DNA of 64,000 bases from Cliona cf. orientalis. Lineage: Eukaryota; Porifera; Demospongiae; Clionaida; Clionaidae. Positions 50,173 through 63,342 of the stretch are shown here, one piece after another. Numbering within the stretch: the first letter of the stretch is position 1; each line of letters starts with the position of its first letter. A model generated the notes under the pieces. The model had not been told where the DNA came from, did not search any database, and saw only the letters and a list, made by a program, of their open reading frames with translations. The position numbers and the translations under genes are program-made. The stretch covers positions 7,068,001 through 7,132,000 of the forward strand of contig OZ005695.1 of NCBI GenBank assembly GCA_963930775.1. Reading direction: 5' to 3'.

Positions 50173-52014
50173 TTAATTGACGGTGAGAAGGTCATCAACG
50201 ATGTAATCCTTGTAGGTTCCATCAACAATGCCTGCTCCTTGGCTGCTGTGGTAAGCCGATGTCCAGCACTTGCTGTCACCATGCAGACTCTGCTCCATGA
50301 ACTTCCACAAGTCCTGTTGCTCTACTGGCACTGGAACACGACCTGGCATTCGAAGAAGCTGAGCAGCAGCATCAATTCCAACTCCAGGACGGAAAAACTG
50401 ACCTGCAGCGTCGTGGAGAAATGAGAAATATTTAGCTATGTAGTCAAGCTGGAAAGTCTCTTTTAGTATTAAATTTTAAGGCTCACCAACAATTCCTGTC
50501 GAGCCATCGAATGGCAGTCCAGTGCTGTGCCAGTAGAGATCAAGATGGTTGTTCTTGGCAAATCTGACAGTGAAGTCAAGCTCCGAGTCAATGAACTCCA
50601 CACGGACACGAGGGTAGAGTTGGGTGTGGTTGGATGGAACCTGAAGCACAGTCAGCTTGCCCTGGTTGAAGGATAGCTTCTCAACAGTCCTTGCATCGAG
50701 CTGGATTCTCTCTCCAATCCTCACCAGTCCGTCATCAGCTGTGAACTGGAGTGTGGTCACCTTATCGCCATTATCCAGGACAGAGATTCCAATGGAGCCC
50801 AGCCAAGTGTTGTTGTAAATGGTGTCGTCAGGGACAAAGAGGGCATTCATCTGGAGCTGTTTGTTGCTGAGGAGGTTGAAGATGGCACTGTGCATACCCT
50901 GGAAGGTGTAGCAGAGCAGACTGCCTCCAGGCAACCGGATGGCAAAGTGTGGGTCAGACCCAATGCACACCTCCCTCTCGTTGTCTGCAAGAACACAAGT
51001 ATCAATCTAGTATCATAATGGCTACTCGACATTTGCTCGTGACCTCCACTTACAGCACAGTCCACCATAGATGGTAGTAGAGTCTCCGTGGACTTGCAAT
51101 TCGTCATTACCGTGACCCTCAGAGCTGACGAAGGGGTTGGGCTGACAGAGAGGGTAGAGGGGAGGGCAATCACGGCAAGGTGGTCCAGCTCTGTAGGGGT
51201 GCTTGAAGTAGAACATGTTCTCGGTGTTCTCAGGGTAGCCAGCTCCATAGACGCAGACCAGGAGGTACAGGGGACCATCATAGTGGCTTTCACCATAGAA
51301 CCTTTTGAAGGGCCCTGCAAGTCCCGAGCACTTGGCAATGGCACAACCAACTTCACACGCTTTCGACCACACCATCTGGCAATGGAAGAAAATTAGATTA
51401 TGACTACATGTAGCTACACGCAACAATGCCACATAGAACACATGGAGACTTACTCGGATGTAGTGTTGGCATGTCGAGTATCCCCTCGCATAGCAAGCCT
51501 TGGTATAGTAATCATAGTTGAGACCTTCACTGAACCAGGATTTGATGATGCTGGTGACAGTACTGTGGCTAGTGCCAATGCCTTGGTTCTCCACAGCAAG
51601 CCGTTCCAGTGATCCGAGTGATGGGCGGTAGTTGGAATAGTGGTTGTAGCTGCACTGACAGGCACGCTCTCGAGCGATATCTGCTAGAGTATTATTCCAG
51701 TACTGAGGATAAAAATAAAACACAGCAATTAGAATAATTATAATAATATTATACAACACAGCAATTAGATTAGGAGTATAGCTACCAAGTCTTGTATACC
51801 ATACCATTCTTCGCATGTTGGAAGAAGAGGGAATGACTTTCGAACGGAGAACGTTGTGTGCATTCACAGCCACACTCGCATTCACAGGATAACTCTGGCA
51901 GGTATCATAGGCCATCGAATGAACCACAGGGATTGCAACACTGAGACAGATAGTAATGCCTAGCACCAATTGGTGGAACTGCATTGCACTGCCAGTCGAT
52001 ACAGCTGCTGCCAT
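50173..52014 (-). CDS. Secreted CAP/SCP domain fused to an ITIH C-terminal-like domain
   Basis: Five exons in phase: 51805-52014, 51454-51702, 51054-51375, 50487-50984, 50173-50402; total 502 residues. The Met at 52014 is chosen because it opens a signal peptide (MAAAVSTGSAMQFHQLVLGI). Residues about 45-250 form a CAP domain: VNAHNVLRSKV, WNNTLADIARERACQC, ENQGIG, CQHYIRMVWSKACEVGCAIA and LLVCVYGAGYPENTENMF are the usual CAP signatures. Residues about 262-502 resemble the C-terminal domain of inter-alpha-trypsin inhibitor heavy chains: GSDPHFAIRLPGGSLLCYTF, GQFFRPG, KCWTSAYHSSQGAGIVDG and DYIVDDLL. CAP proteins act outside the cell (CRISP, PR-1, venom allergens); ITIH heavy chains bind hyaluronan matrix. 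The joined function is unknown. Confidence 0.88.
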
Positions 52015-53994
52015 GGTAGTCAAAAGGTTGACAGGATCGATGAGAATGGACGAGTAGGAGCTTGGTTGAGGAGTGAAAGGGAGCGAAAGAGAGGAGCCAG
52101 CAACTGGACGTGTTAGGAGAATGAATCTTCTAACAATCCAGGGAGCTAGTGAGGCTTTGAACCTGGGTAGACTGTGCTGATTGTCACAGGTCAAGGGCCT
52201 TTTATAGAGCAAGAGCTCCACAGCCCCTCTCACAGGGGCGAGGGGAATGTTTGGCCTTTATGAATTAGGGCATTGAATGGAAACAATAGTAATCCAGACA
52301 ATGCACGGCTGTGCTGTTTTTGACCAATTAATTGCTCTTTGGGACTCATTTTAGTGGCACTAGCATTGAGCAAGAATAATAGGATCAGATTTACCCATTA
52401 AAATTTGAAGGTGTGGTTAATTGGAAAATTTTGGGGTATCTTGACCACATGGTCTGATAACAAAATATCAGAAAGTAGCTACATGTACTAGCCGCTAGTC
52501 TAGTACATGAAGGAAGATATTGAATTAAATAGATCTTTCCAATACATTTTTCCTATACCTATAATATTATACATTCAGTGTGAAATTAAAGGGTGCTACC
52601 ATGTACAACAAAGAAAGAAATGTCCCCAATTTCTTCGTGAGTCTGAATGCATGTAGCTCTGGACACAGTGATCTGAGTAGATAATAATAATTAATAAGAA
52701 TAATCCTTGAGAGACTACATACATGTTTGGACATCTGTCATATAATAATAATATGACTACTTTTGTGCGGTTACTAACATAGCTATGTGTGTGAACTATC
52801 CTGATACTATTGTGAGCCTAGTGAAGTCACAAGAAACAATATTTTGGAAGGTTTTGGAATTGTACTGAATCGTAATTTATAACTGTAGAATGATCATGCA
52901 TTAATAAAAATCAAAGTATCATTACAAAAGTGTGTCCTTATGAGAGAATGTTCCATAATCCTTTGACCGATTATCTTGTCCTTCTTTAAGGGTTGATTTG
53001 GAGCAGGTGCAGTTCCTATAGTATAGAGAGAATGCAATACCGTAGATCTGGAAATTTTCGTGCAAAGAAACTTTCGTATGATAAATTTTTGTGTAAAAAA
53101 TTTTTCGTAGGAATGACCCCTTACCGCATTAGCGATAATAGTACAGTGCATGCTAATTTTCGTAAGATTAATTTTCGTAGCCGCCATTGACTACGAAAAT
53201 ATTTTTACAACGAAAATTTCCAGATTTACGGTACATCTATGCCATGGCAATGTTTGGCCAAAATTTTAATGTTTGAGTGTAGTCACTATTAACAGTGTCC
53301 AATATTCAGCGAAAATTCGCATACAATTTTTCAGTGATGCATGGTAAATTTTATATAGCTCGTGTCATATCCCTGTGGGCACAAAGATGCACTCTGCCAC
53401 AAGTTCAGAAAGCTCAAAATTGGTCAGAATAAGTAATCATTATTATTGTAGTGCCATATGCACAAATGAGGATAGCATTCTAAATATTAACAGCCTGCTG
53501 AGCAGGCCACTGAAGCTTGACAAAAGTGAGAGATAAGGTCTGTTCTTCTTCACTGGACTAAAAATCAGATTTCCAATACTAGGAAATGTGCAATGTAGGG
53601 CAAAATTTCATGTAGACTTTTCTGAAGCTGAAGGAAATTTTGCCCTATACTGTACAATTTCCTTTACATTTCCTTCAATGCAGATTGAAGGAAATACAAC
53701 TTTTTTTCTAGTGCTTCATGCCAATAGTCTGGTAGATTTGGCATCTTTGTGGTGAATTTGAGCAGCTGCTATTGGCCTGCAGTGAGGCATTTAAAGTTTG
53801 TACCGCTTTCATCTGCACACGTGCACTGAACCAATTGGCACTCTTGACATGCAGCTAGGGAGATGATACTGTTTAGATTTTCTCTGAGCATGTACTTTTA
53901 ATAGATCATGCATATTAATTTTGCCACATTAGTATCCCATGATTGTGACATCAAACATAGCTACTTGTTATCACTGCATTGCATGGAATTCAGC
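52015..53994. other. Intergenic stretch holding one MITE
   Basis: Upstream region of the CAP gene (right of 52014) and the presumed 3' end or last exon of the copper ATPase (left of 53995). Contains the MITE at 53038-53233. I searched the minus strand left of 53995 for a further ATPase exon and found none that I could support. Confidence 0.4.
53038..53233. repeat. MITE, TACCGTA ends, 196 bp
   Basis: The left end TACCGTAGATCTGGAAATTT(TCGT) pairs with the right end ACGAAAATTTCCAGATTTAC(GGTA) with about two mismatches. Internally, TTTTCGTA-like units recur at least five times. No coding potential. Confidence 0.85.
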
Positions 53995-56900
53995 TCACCA
54001 TTTGAGTAGCAGTGAACTACAGACCACAGTGAGAGAGCTCAAGGCCATAGCAATGCTAGCCATCCAGGGCTGAAGAGTGACACCAAGTGGAACAAACACA
54101 CCAGCTGCCAATGGTATGCCAATGAAGTTGTATATGACAGCCCAGGCAAAGTTGAGACGAATGCGGCGGACAGTCCTTCGAGAGAGAATCATTGCTGCCA
54201 CGACATCACTCAGATTGTCCTGAACAGTAGGTATAATAACATAGTAATAATTATGTCAAAATTTAATATTGAAATTCTGTTATGTTAGAGGTGATGTTTT
54301 ATATCAGAGGCTTTACAGCCTACAGATACTGTCAACTGTATCTAAATATTATAACATAATAATAAGTAATCTTGTACTCAGATCAGCCCCTTATGGCCCA
54401 AAATAAAATTAATGATAATAAGGAGCCGCAAAGGTAGATCTGATATAATATGGCCATGGGGGTTACATGCCTTCAGCTTCAGAGAACGTCGAAGAGCAAC
54501 CAGGCATCATTGGATAAAATATTAATAGTAGTGTGGTTAATCGGCAAGAGGTATGGTACTCATGGATGACATTCTACACAGATGCAATGTGAAGCTTTCA
54601 CTAAACATTTCCTCAGAGTTAAATCAGTGATCATACCATTTAGCTCAATTAGCGACCATTGATAGTTAGCTTTGCCCCTTCATAATAATTATTATGATCT
54701 TAGATTCTATAATATAGATCTAGTAATGCATGCTCGCACACAACAAATGCGTGCTGACCCCCCCTCCCCCTCCCCATGGCTCTCTCACAGGTTTTTGTCA
54801 CCTATATAATAGTATGACATTGTGGTTGTCTCTCAAGCATCCTATAAGTCTAACTGATGGTATTTGTGTGACAATAAATGCTGAAAGTTTTTGCACTTAA
54901 ATGTGCTTGATTATGTCAAATTAATGCCTCCAACTCCCTTACTCTTCTTACCTTGACCAAGACAATACCGGCAGCCTCCACAGCGACATCAGTCCCTGTT
55001 CCGATGGCGATACCCACATCAGCCTGAGCCAATGCAGGAGAGTCGTTTATACCATCACCAACCATGGCCACCTGTCAAGCAGTAATATAATAATATGAAC
55101 ACATTCTCAATATTACCGTACCCTCTCGAAAGAGGGCCCATGGGCGGTACACCTTACATTGGGCCAAGATTGGGGGATGGGCTGATATTCGAGGTATCAG
55201 TATCGCATTTATACGTGAAAGAGTGCCCAGATAAGTTACCCACGCTAGCTTCATAATTAAAATAGTAGCAGCGGCTTTCAGCCTTATTCAAGCACGGTAG
55301 CTAATACCAATCCAGAGCAAGGGCGGCTGCGATACTTCACTGTGTGTCTTAGAGTGCAGCCTTATTAAGTGGGTGTGGCTACGATTGTTAGCCGACGGTG
55401 TACGCTGCTCGGTGTATGCTCATTTATTTCTGCTGAAACATGGCATAAGGCTAGCTAGGCTTAGTTTACAGCAGTTTAGCACGTTACTTATCGATCTTAC
55501 ATAGATTATTCTAAGTTCAGTCCTCATAAACCAGCTATTTGAGCTGCGTTTTCAAGGGCAGGTACATATGGGCGCATATTTGAGTAAACACTAGACCCTA
55601 GCAGGAAATTGAGCCCAAAGTGGGGGGTGGGCTGACATTCCGTAGTGGGCCCTCTTTCGCGAGGGTACAGTATTTATATAGGGGAATTTCATCTTTGCTG
55701 ATGTATGATGGAAGTCACTTGAGCCTATAGCTACCTGTTGTAAAAATCCCACAAATTCTGTAATTCTAAACTGACCAGCATGCATGCCAGCATAGGTAAC
55801 CGTAAACTTTGAACTATTGTCACTGTGTCCATGCATGGATGCTCATCTCCCTATTCAAAATCCTGGGTTCCCACCTTGTATCCTTCCTCTTGAACTTCAG
55901 CCACCTTGTCCTTTTTGTGTGATGGTAGTACCCCAGCAAAGACATTGGGGTGGTGTATTCCCACCTCGTCTGCGATGGCTTGAGCCGTGCGCTTGTTGTC
56001 ACCAGTCAACAGGTACACTCTAAGACCCATCCTTATCAGAGCATTGACGGCCACTGAAGCATTTGGCTTGATGGTGTCCGCTATGGCTATGGCTCCAAGT
56101 AGGATATCTGTAAGAGATGAATTGGAGTACATAATGTCATACCTTCATAGTTGCCACACATCCATCCTGGAATGGCTGGGACTGTTGATCCCGAATGTAC
56201 CGGATTGCCTGATTAGTAGCACCCGGAATACAGCTCGAAATGGAATATCAGCTGTGAGCTCACTCTTTCTTCATTACAGCCTCCAGATGCTTCTCTGCTG
56301 ATCTCCCACAACAAACAATTCTTTTCAATCTCGATCACCACCAATGATATGGGTGGAGCCACCTTATTTAATATTACATTATTCAAGCAGTGGGCACGCA
56401 ATTTAATTTCGCAGTTTTATCAACCACCAAACTATCAAATTTAATTCCTCGCCAATATTTCCTGTTATATACGGTACGGTGGATTTTCCCAGAATCTGAT
56501 ATGGTCACATATACGATAATAACTGCTATGTATACAATGATATTCTTGAACATAGACATCTATATAGCTACTGTTACATCATTGCTTACCATCTACAGCC
56601 ACAAAGACAACTGTCTTTCCCTGCTCTTCATGCTGACATAGTTCTGCCTCCACACTATTCACCAGCTCAATGCCATTCATAGATAACCAATCACGGTTGC
56701 CAATCAATACCTATGTGTACATACAATGTCATAATAATATTATTTAATGTTACAACCATTAGTTAGTTAAGGTTCCAATAAATTCAATGTAAAATGAATG
56801 CACTTGAGTGTAGAACCCTCACCGCTATATGCATGCATGACTCATGCACTTGTATAGCATGGCTCACCGTGTATGCTAGTTCAATATCAGGAGTATTGAA

Positions 56901-59900
56901 CTACATACACTGCACCTCAACATGGTTATGGTAGGATGGTGCTGTTCTTTTCAGAGTCAGTGCATGATCTATGATTAGGGGGAAGGCACCTGGCTATGTC
57001 ACTATATAAACTGAAAGCTTCTGTGCCATACCTAAACTGAATTATGCACTTGATCATGGGTTTCATCATTGGTTGGCTGAATTTTTTTTCGTTAATTGGG
57101 ACTCGGGATGTAATTACAGTGTCATAATAAATTATTAAAATTTTAACGGATGATCTGACTCAGGTTTGGATCAAGGTAAGTTATAAGGTAGTACACCACA
57201 CTCAAGGTTTTTCCAAATAGGGTAACATAATTATTTTTATTATGATCACACATCTAGCTACTTAGTTCACTCCAATTCTCACCTTATAGTGTCTGGTAGG
57301 TGTGGCTGCATTCAGTGACTGGTCTGTTTCAACTACCACCTGTCTCCGCAATCCCTTTATATGTTGCCCTGTTTTATCTTGAGTATGTGGCTCCATCCCA
57401 CTCACTGAGCACTTCAAACCATGTCCAGAGGTTGCCTGAAAATCACTGCATACTCCTTTAATTTTCCCTTCGAGAACCTATACAAGATTAATTTATTAAT
57501 GATTATGTACCAGGTGATATGGCTACTCATGGTTGACAGTATTGCAGAGAGTTTATACATAAGCAGAGTATATAGCTGGGCAGCCCTACCAGCCCACATT
57601 TGCCATTACTCATGACCCTTTCTATAATTCACTAGAGTCATGATAGTATATGCAATGCAGGAGTTCACATGATTGGACATACAAACTGTACAGTGTGTAC
57701 TATTACTGCTAAGATGGCAATACTGGCTGTCACAGAAAAGAGCAGTCAGTCACTTGTGTGTAGAACAATTAAATTTGTATACTGCAAACATGATCTAGAT
57801 GCCATCGGGGTTTTATTTCTTTGTCTATAGCATGTGCAAAGGATACAAATAGGTAGTAGAGTGCTAATGATAAACATGATATGTGTTCGTATGTTAGATT
57901 TAAATGATGAGTTAGAAGAGGTAAGAGTAGTTATTACCGTAGTGTCCCGGGTAAGCGCCCATGGGTACTTAAACACACTCGTGATTTTGGCCCGCTTGGG
58001 CACTAGCTTACCCGGGATCAAAATCCCATACATTTTTATAGAAGCTGCTATAGTAGCCCCTTGAAATGTGGCACATGGGCACTTACCCGGAAGTGGGCAC
58101 TTGCCCGGGACACGATGGTATTAGTGAGTTAGGTAGATAACGAATCCCATAATTTTGTAACTATTAATAACAAGTACAAGCAATTTAAAGAGTGAGTAAC
58201 TCCTTGAGTGTCATGCATGGTGACAAAAAATACTTCCAGGAAAAAATAAAATATAGAGCACAAGTCTAGTATGTTGAGTGGATATCATGCCAATTTACTT
58301 CATATACAATAGCCACAACAGTTTTGCTATTAATTTTATGCAGTTCAATCACATCTCAAGTGACCTATACCTACATAATAATGGATACAGCCCTAGACAG
58401 CACCATAATTTTAGCTGTTTGCCTGACCCATGGGAATAAGAATTTGGCAGTATGGCCTACCCTTGTTTGGAATTGATTTAAACACAGTGTAGTTAAATAA
58501 TTAGCGATACTATAGTTAGTAGTGTTGAACTGCCCGGTAGGGCCTGCATGGGGCTGAGAAAGTTATTATTATACCTTATACAATGAGATATAAGAGGTGC
58601 ACATTATCAATAGAGTTTACAAGAATACAGCAAATTCACTTCTTGTTTTTGTCATTCACAACTTACTGTCTTTGCATAGGTGACAATAGCTCTTCCCAAT
58701 GGATGTTCCGAGTTGGTTTCAGCTAGTCCTACAAATGCAGTAAACAGGTGACTAGAGCAGACGGCCTCAGAGACAAACATCATGACGGAGGTAACCATTG
58801 GCTTTCCATAGGTGAGGGTCCCCGTTTTGTCAAAGATTATCACTTTAACCTAATTTTTAGTATGATAAAAAATTATTATAATAGTGAAAAGGTTTAGCTA
58901 TACAATTATTGTGTACACACAAGGAAGATCGTATTATTGCAACTGTATCCTTTGATACTTGTGTCTGTCAGTGTATAATAGAGTAACTTACTATGTAGGT
59001 TGTATTAAATTTAATTAAGCTGTATTTTATTATAAATGTAATGCAGTGTGGTTCGTACCCATTACAGAATATACGATGTACAGAAGTAGCATAATTACTG
59101 CTCTTATGCCCCAACCATTTTCCACATGCAATGAATGCATTCACTCTTGATAATGCTTTCTGAGTTGTAATACCCCGGTATTAAAATAGTAGTGGTCAGG
59201 ATCGATTATCTGGAGGGGCACAGGCCCTCCCTAGCCGCCTCCAGTGCAGACCACTTATCAATTAACATAAGGAATTTTGCAATTTTGTGTAATGGATGTG
59301 TGATTTAGCTTGCAATTAAAAGATTATTATGTGGCACCGCAATGAATAGAAATATTATCTCTATCTCATGGACATAAATTTTACCTTGTGTGCCATTTCT
59401 AATGGCTCTCCTCCTTTGATTAATATGCCTTTAACAGCTCCAATTCCGGTACCAACCATCACAGCAGTGGGCGCTGCCAGACCCAGTGCACACGGGCAAG
59501 CAATCAAGAGCACAGCCATGGCATGAACAAACGCTTTACTGATGTCATAACACTCACGAAGAGAAGGTCTAGTGAATTCAAGATTTGACGATAATTCATA
59601 ATCGTCTTTGTCAATCAGTACATAGGATGTGTCAAAAAATGAGGAACCATTAGTCGTGTTGGTGGTATTTGGGTGAGGGTCACAAGCTGAAGTACCATAC
59701 TTGATAGAGACAATTACAATGATCCAACAGACAAATGCGATTGAAGAGAGTATCAAGATTCCGGGTACAAAGTAGCTAGCAATGCGATCGGCGATCAACT
59801 GTATCGGTGCCTTTGATGTCTGGGCATCTTCCACTAATTTGACAATTTGAGCGAGCATGGCATCAGATCCGATGTGGGTTGCTTGTATGTAGAGCACACC

Positions 59901-62900
59901 ATTCATATTGATTGTTCCACCGATGACAGTGTCTCCTTTTTTCTTGGTAACTGGCATAGATTCACCTACAATTTAAAGCATGCGCACATAGACATAGAAA
60001 CGACAGTATGCTCCACCGGAAGAATAGTGTATATGAAAAACCGCTGGCAATCTGCTCAGAATTAATCCCTGGCACACACATATTATAGGGCTTGCTAGTA
60101 ATCTGCCACCTTGTTCGCTGAAATACTTATAACATACAATTGGCTTTTACAGCATGAGCAATGAACGAAATTGAATGTAGCTGTCAAATTTCAAATTATC
60201 TATAGCTTTAATATCATTATTGGCTTAATTATTATTGAAACCTCCTTGGACTTTCACACAAGTGACGCTCGAAGTGAGTATAAGCTAAGCACCAACTCTC
60301 TTACCCATGCACTAATAGGGGTACTTATTTCAGTATTATGTCCAGTACTCTTATAAGTACTGGTACCACTCGTATTTGCATGGCTTCATTTTGGGGACAC
60401 TCCCTTGGGGGTTTATAACTTATAGCCATATAATAATAATACTTCTTTTACCAGTAATGAGAGATTCATCCACGGAGGAAGTACCCTCTACAACAATTGC
60501 ATCAACAGGAATTTTATCTCCTGGTGTGACTTTCAATTTGTCCCTTACTTGTACCAGTTTAATACTTATAAGTTCTTCCCTGTACAAATAGATAACATAA
60601 ATTGTGTCTATAGACAGAAATAATAAGTAGCAATGTATTCAATTTATGCACGCATGGATTTCCAACATAAATGTGCAATTTAGCTGTATGAAATGCACCT
60701 TAAAATTATCTCTTTAGTTTGAGTGGTAGTCAACTAAGCTAGACCCTTTTTGCCCAATGACCTTTACCCACTTACTTAAAGGTCGTCGGACGAAAAGATG
60801 ATAGACTACTTGAGTGGCTATTATAATTATGTCCTCAGAAGCAATTTACTTTTTTCGGTTATTAGATAATTATGAGTAATTATCATGAAACCTATGGTGT
60901 AATCTATGAGAAAATTATGAGAAAATTCAGGGCCTCAATGGAGCCCTTCTGGAACTTGAAATTCAGTGAATAATTATGTAGAGTATCTTGCATGTGTATC
61001 CAGCAAATACCTTACAAGCTAGCCTCATCCCCAGGCCCCCTCTCGATCTCCCAGTTTTTAAAGCTGGGAGATCGAGAGGGGGCCTGGGGACGAGGCTATT
61101 ACAAGCAGCATGTTGCCTTCTCTGACGAGCAGCGACAGCCGAACTTCACGCGTTCTCTAGGCTGACGTAATCCCGTGGATATAATATTCCTGTGCTAGGT
61201 AATGATGTACCATTTTTCACTATTGAGGTTGAGAGCCACTCTCAGGCTCCCGATGATCCAAGTCTAGTCTGTGACTGAGGCGTTGGCATCGTGCTGTACA
61301 GTGAACCTACTAAAATGATGACTTTTACCACATATACCATTTCCACTATGCAGCTACTGAGGACATGGTATATTATCACAATACATGATAACTAAACTGA
61401 AACGCTTGGCATAACATTATACTGAGTCTATTTGTAGGTAATGGTGCAAGCAATTTTGGCTGCTACAAATGTATAGACTCACTTCTCTCCACCTTCTTGC
61501 TGTGTGATAAGCCTGGCCTCTGTCGCCTGTAGTGACATGAGTTTGGCTAATGCTGATGATGTTTTTCCTTTGGCAATGTTTTCCAACAACCGACCGAGAG
61601 AGACAAAAATCAACAACATAGGTGGAGTCTCAAAGAATGTTTTTGGAATCACTCTGGTATACGTTGCACCAATGATCACCACTATGACCTTAATAGTAAT
61701 AATAACCCAAAAATATTGTTTCTCTTATAACAATTAACCAATCTATATGAAGGATATGTGGTCATGCATGTCTAGCAATTATGATATTATTATTATTATG
61801 TGGGTGCTCATTAGTATTAATTATTGCCATAGCACATCTACAAAAAGCCGATTTATATAATTATACTATAGAGCTGCTCAGCATACACCCTGTGCGCAAC
61901 TGCATAATATGCATCTACTGCATAGAGATGAGAGCCTTTAGCTGACAACCCTTATCTACATATTGTGCTATAGAAACCCAACATTCGTGATGTTCGTGGG
62001 CTAGCCAAATGATTCAAAACATAATGAAGCCAGTTTTTTTCGATTAATTTGTTGTGCTTACAAGTGGCTCAGATACCTAGATATCCAAATCTGGCAATTT
62101 TTGTACTTGACAGACAGACAAACAGAACTGATTATTTTACCCCTTGCTCATGCACATGGGAAAATCACATGCCTCGTGCTTCTATATTATCACATATATG
62201 CAGTTAACTGACCATTATTATGCATGCTAGTCACATAAAATTAGATTTCAGGTGCTCCCGCGTTTACAGCATACAACACTGAAAAACTGAAAGAGCCTTG
62301 GGACGATGCAAGCATGTGTATACTTACAGAGTAGACATAGGCAATGGTTGTTGCTAATGCAATTAGTACTTCCATATTGGCTGACTTGTGACGTAGAGAT
62401 TTGAAGGCTGAGACGTAGAACTGGTAGCCCCCTAGAACCTGTACGGAGGCAATTAACTGTAAGTCAGTTCATATAATTATGGTACTTCATATCATGCAAT
62501 CATGCCTGATAACTCTTGCAAAACAAAGTGATAGGCAAGCTTTAATGCAACAACATGCCCGATTAAACGTAAGAGTTGGGACAAACTGAAGCAAGCTGGC
62601 CCTATGAGAATGTTATATCCATCTATGTATGTAGTGATCCAGAATTTGCAAGTGATAAGAAGTTACACAAGCTGACTTTGCAACTACAGTGATTGTCGAG
62701 ATGATAGCGGAATTATCATCTATAAATTGGCAGCGTGACGATATTCTGAAAGCTAGGTTGAGGTGAGTATGCTTCTTCTGTGCACTCTGTGCAGTTTAGC
62801 TATATATTTCATATATATCCTGGACACATTTCTTGCTTGATTATTGTACAGAGTGAATTCTCACAAAGTTCTACACAGCTTGTGTATTAAGCGGTGCTGT

Positions 62901-63342
62901 GCATCTTCTTTTTGAGCTTGAAAGCATGAACTTTATAATAATATTATTATTATGTGTAAGATATTGCAAAATGAACAAACATCATTCAAGCGCTCAGTCA
63001 AATTTACTCTATATTACTTTTAAGTTTACTGAAATTTGGATTCCTTCTTTTGGAGACAGAAACATAATTATTCGCTTAAATACAGTATGAATGACAGGTA
63101 TATCTCCTGAATTAAGGTCCACCTACCTGAACTGCAGTAGCTAGAGCAAATAATATTAGCTCTTTATTAGTAAGTCCAGGGGTGATCTCCTTCCACCCAG
63201 CAGGGATAAAGGCAATAATGGCAGTTGGTATGCCAAATATCAGAGAGAAACCGAAGGTCAGGGCCCATTTTATGATAGTCTTGCGATGATTTATACCATA
63301 TTTCTTTGAATTATCAACCATATGAGCAGAGAATCCAACATT
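53995..63342 (-). CDS. ATP7: Copper-transporting P1B-type ATPase (ATP7-like), N-terminus outside window
   Basis: Eleven exons in phase, 772 residues: 63127-63342, 62328-62438, 61483-61688, 60452-60579, 59385-59965, 58667-58849, 57283-57477, 56590-56710, 55875-56107, 54952-55071, 53995-54219. Visible motifs are the actuator loop TGES (split between two exons), the metal-passage ACPCALG, the phosphorylation DKTGT, SEHPLG of the nucleotide domain, [22 protein letters not shown] and the last-helix [12 protein letters not shown] with SEHPLG places it among Cu(I) exporters of Golgi and plasma membrane. The heavy-metal-binding domains expected upstream of 63342 are not in the window. At the left end the TGA stop (53995-53997) overlaps a good donor (G|GTGAGC, exon end 53999), so a further 3' exon may exist. 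Introns carry several MITEs. Confidence 0.93.
55114..55672. repeat. Inverted-repeat element, TACCGTACCCTC ends, 559 bp
   Basis: The left end TACCGTACCCTCTCGAAAGA(GGGCCCA) pairs with the right end (TGGGCCC)TCTTTCGCGAGGGTACAGTA with two mismatches over 27 bp. Inward, GGGGGATGGGCTGA and its right-hand counterpart also pair. Lies in the ATPase intron between exons 55875-56107 and 54952-55071. Confidence 0.85.
57935..58120. repeat. MITE copy C, GTGTCCCGGGTAAGCGCCC family, 186 bp
   Basis: This is the most complete copy. The ends TACCGTAGTGTCCCGGGTAA and its complement (TTGCCCGGGACACGATGGTA) close a 186-bp element. Internal blocks are shared with 26777-26940 and 16001-16345. Lies in the ATPase intron between exons 58667-58849 and 57283-57477. 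Confidence 0.88.
61021..61097. repeat. Near-perfect palindrome, 34-bp arms
   Basis: AGCCTCATCCCCAGGCCCCC... (61021-61054) is inverted at 61064-61097 with one mismatch; the loop is 9 bases. It would form a strong GC-rich hairpin. Its CCTC.TCCCCAG start resembles the CTCGTTCCCAG hairpin at 31334-31377. Located in the ATPase intron between exons 61483-61688 and 60452-60579. Confidence 0.95.

Noticed and set aside
52015-52233. N-terminal extension of the CAP gene to an earlier Met at 52233
   Set aside because: The extension puts 73 residues before a clear signal peptide; the later Met at 52014 is the natural start.
52894-53190. Open frames on both strands near 53000-53190
   Set aside because: They lie over a MITE and are rich in residues coded by its TTTTCGTA repeats.
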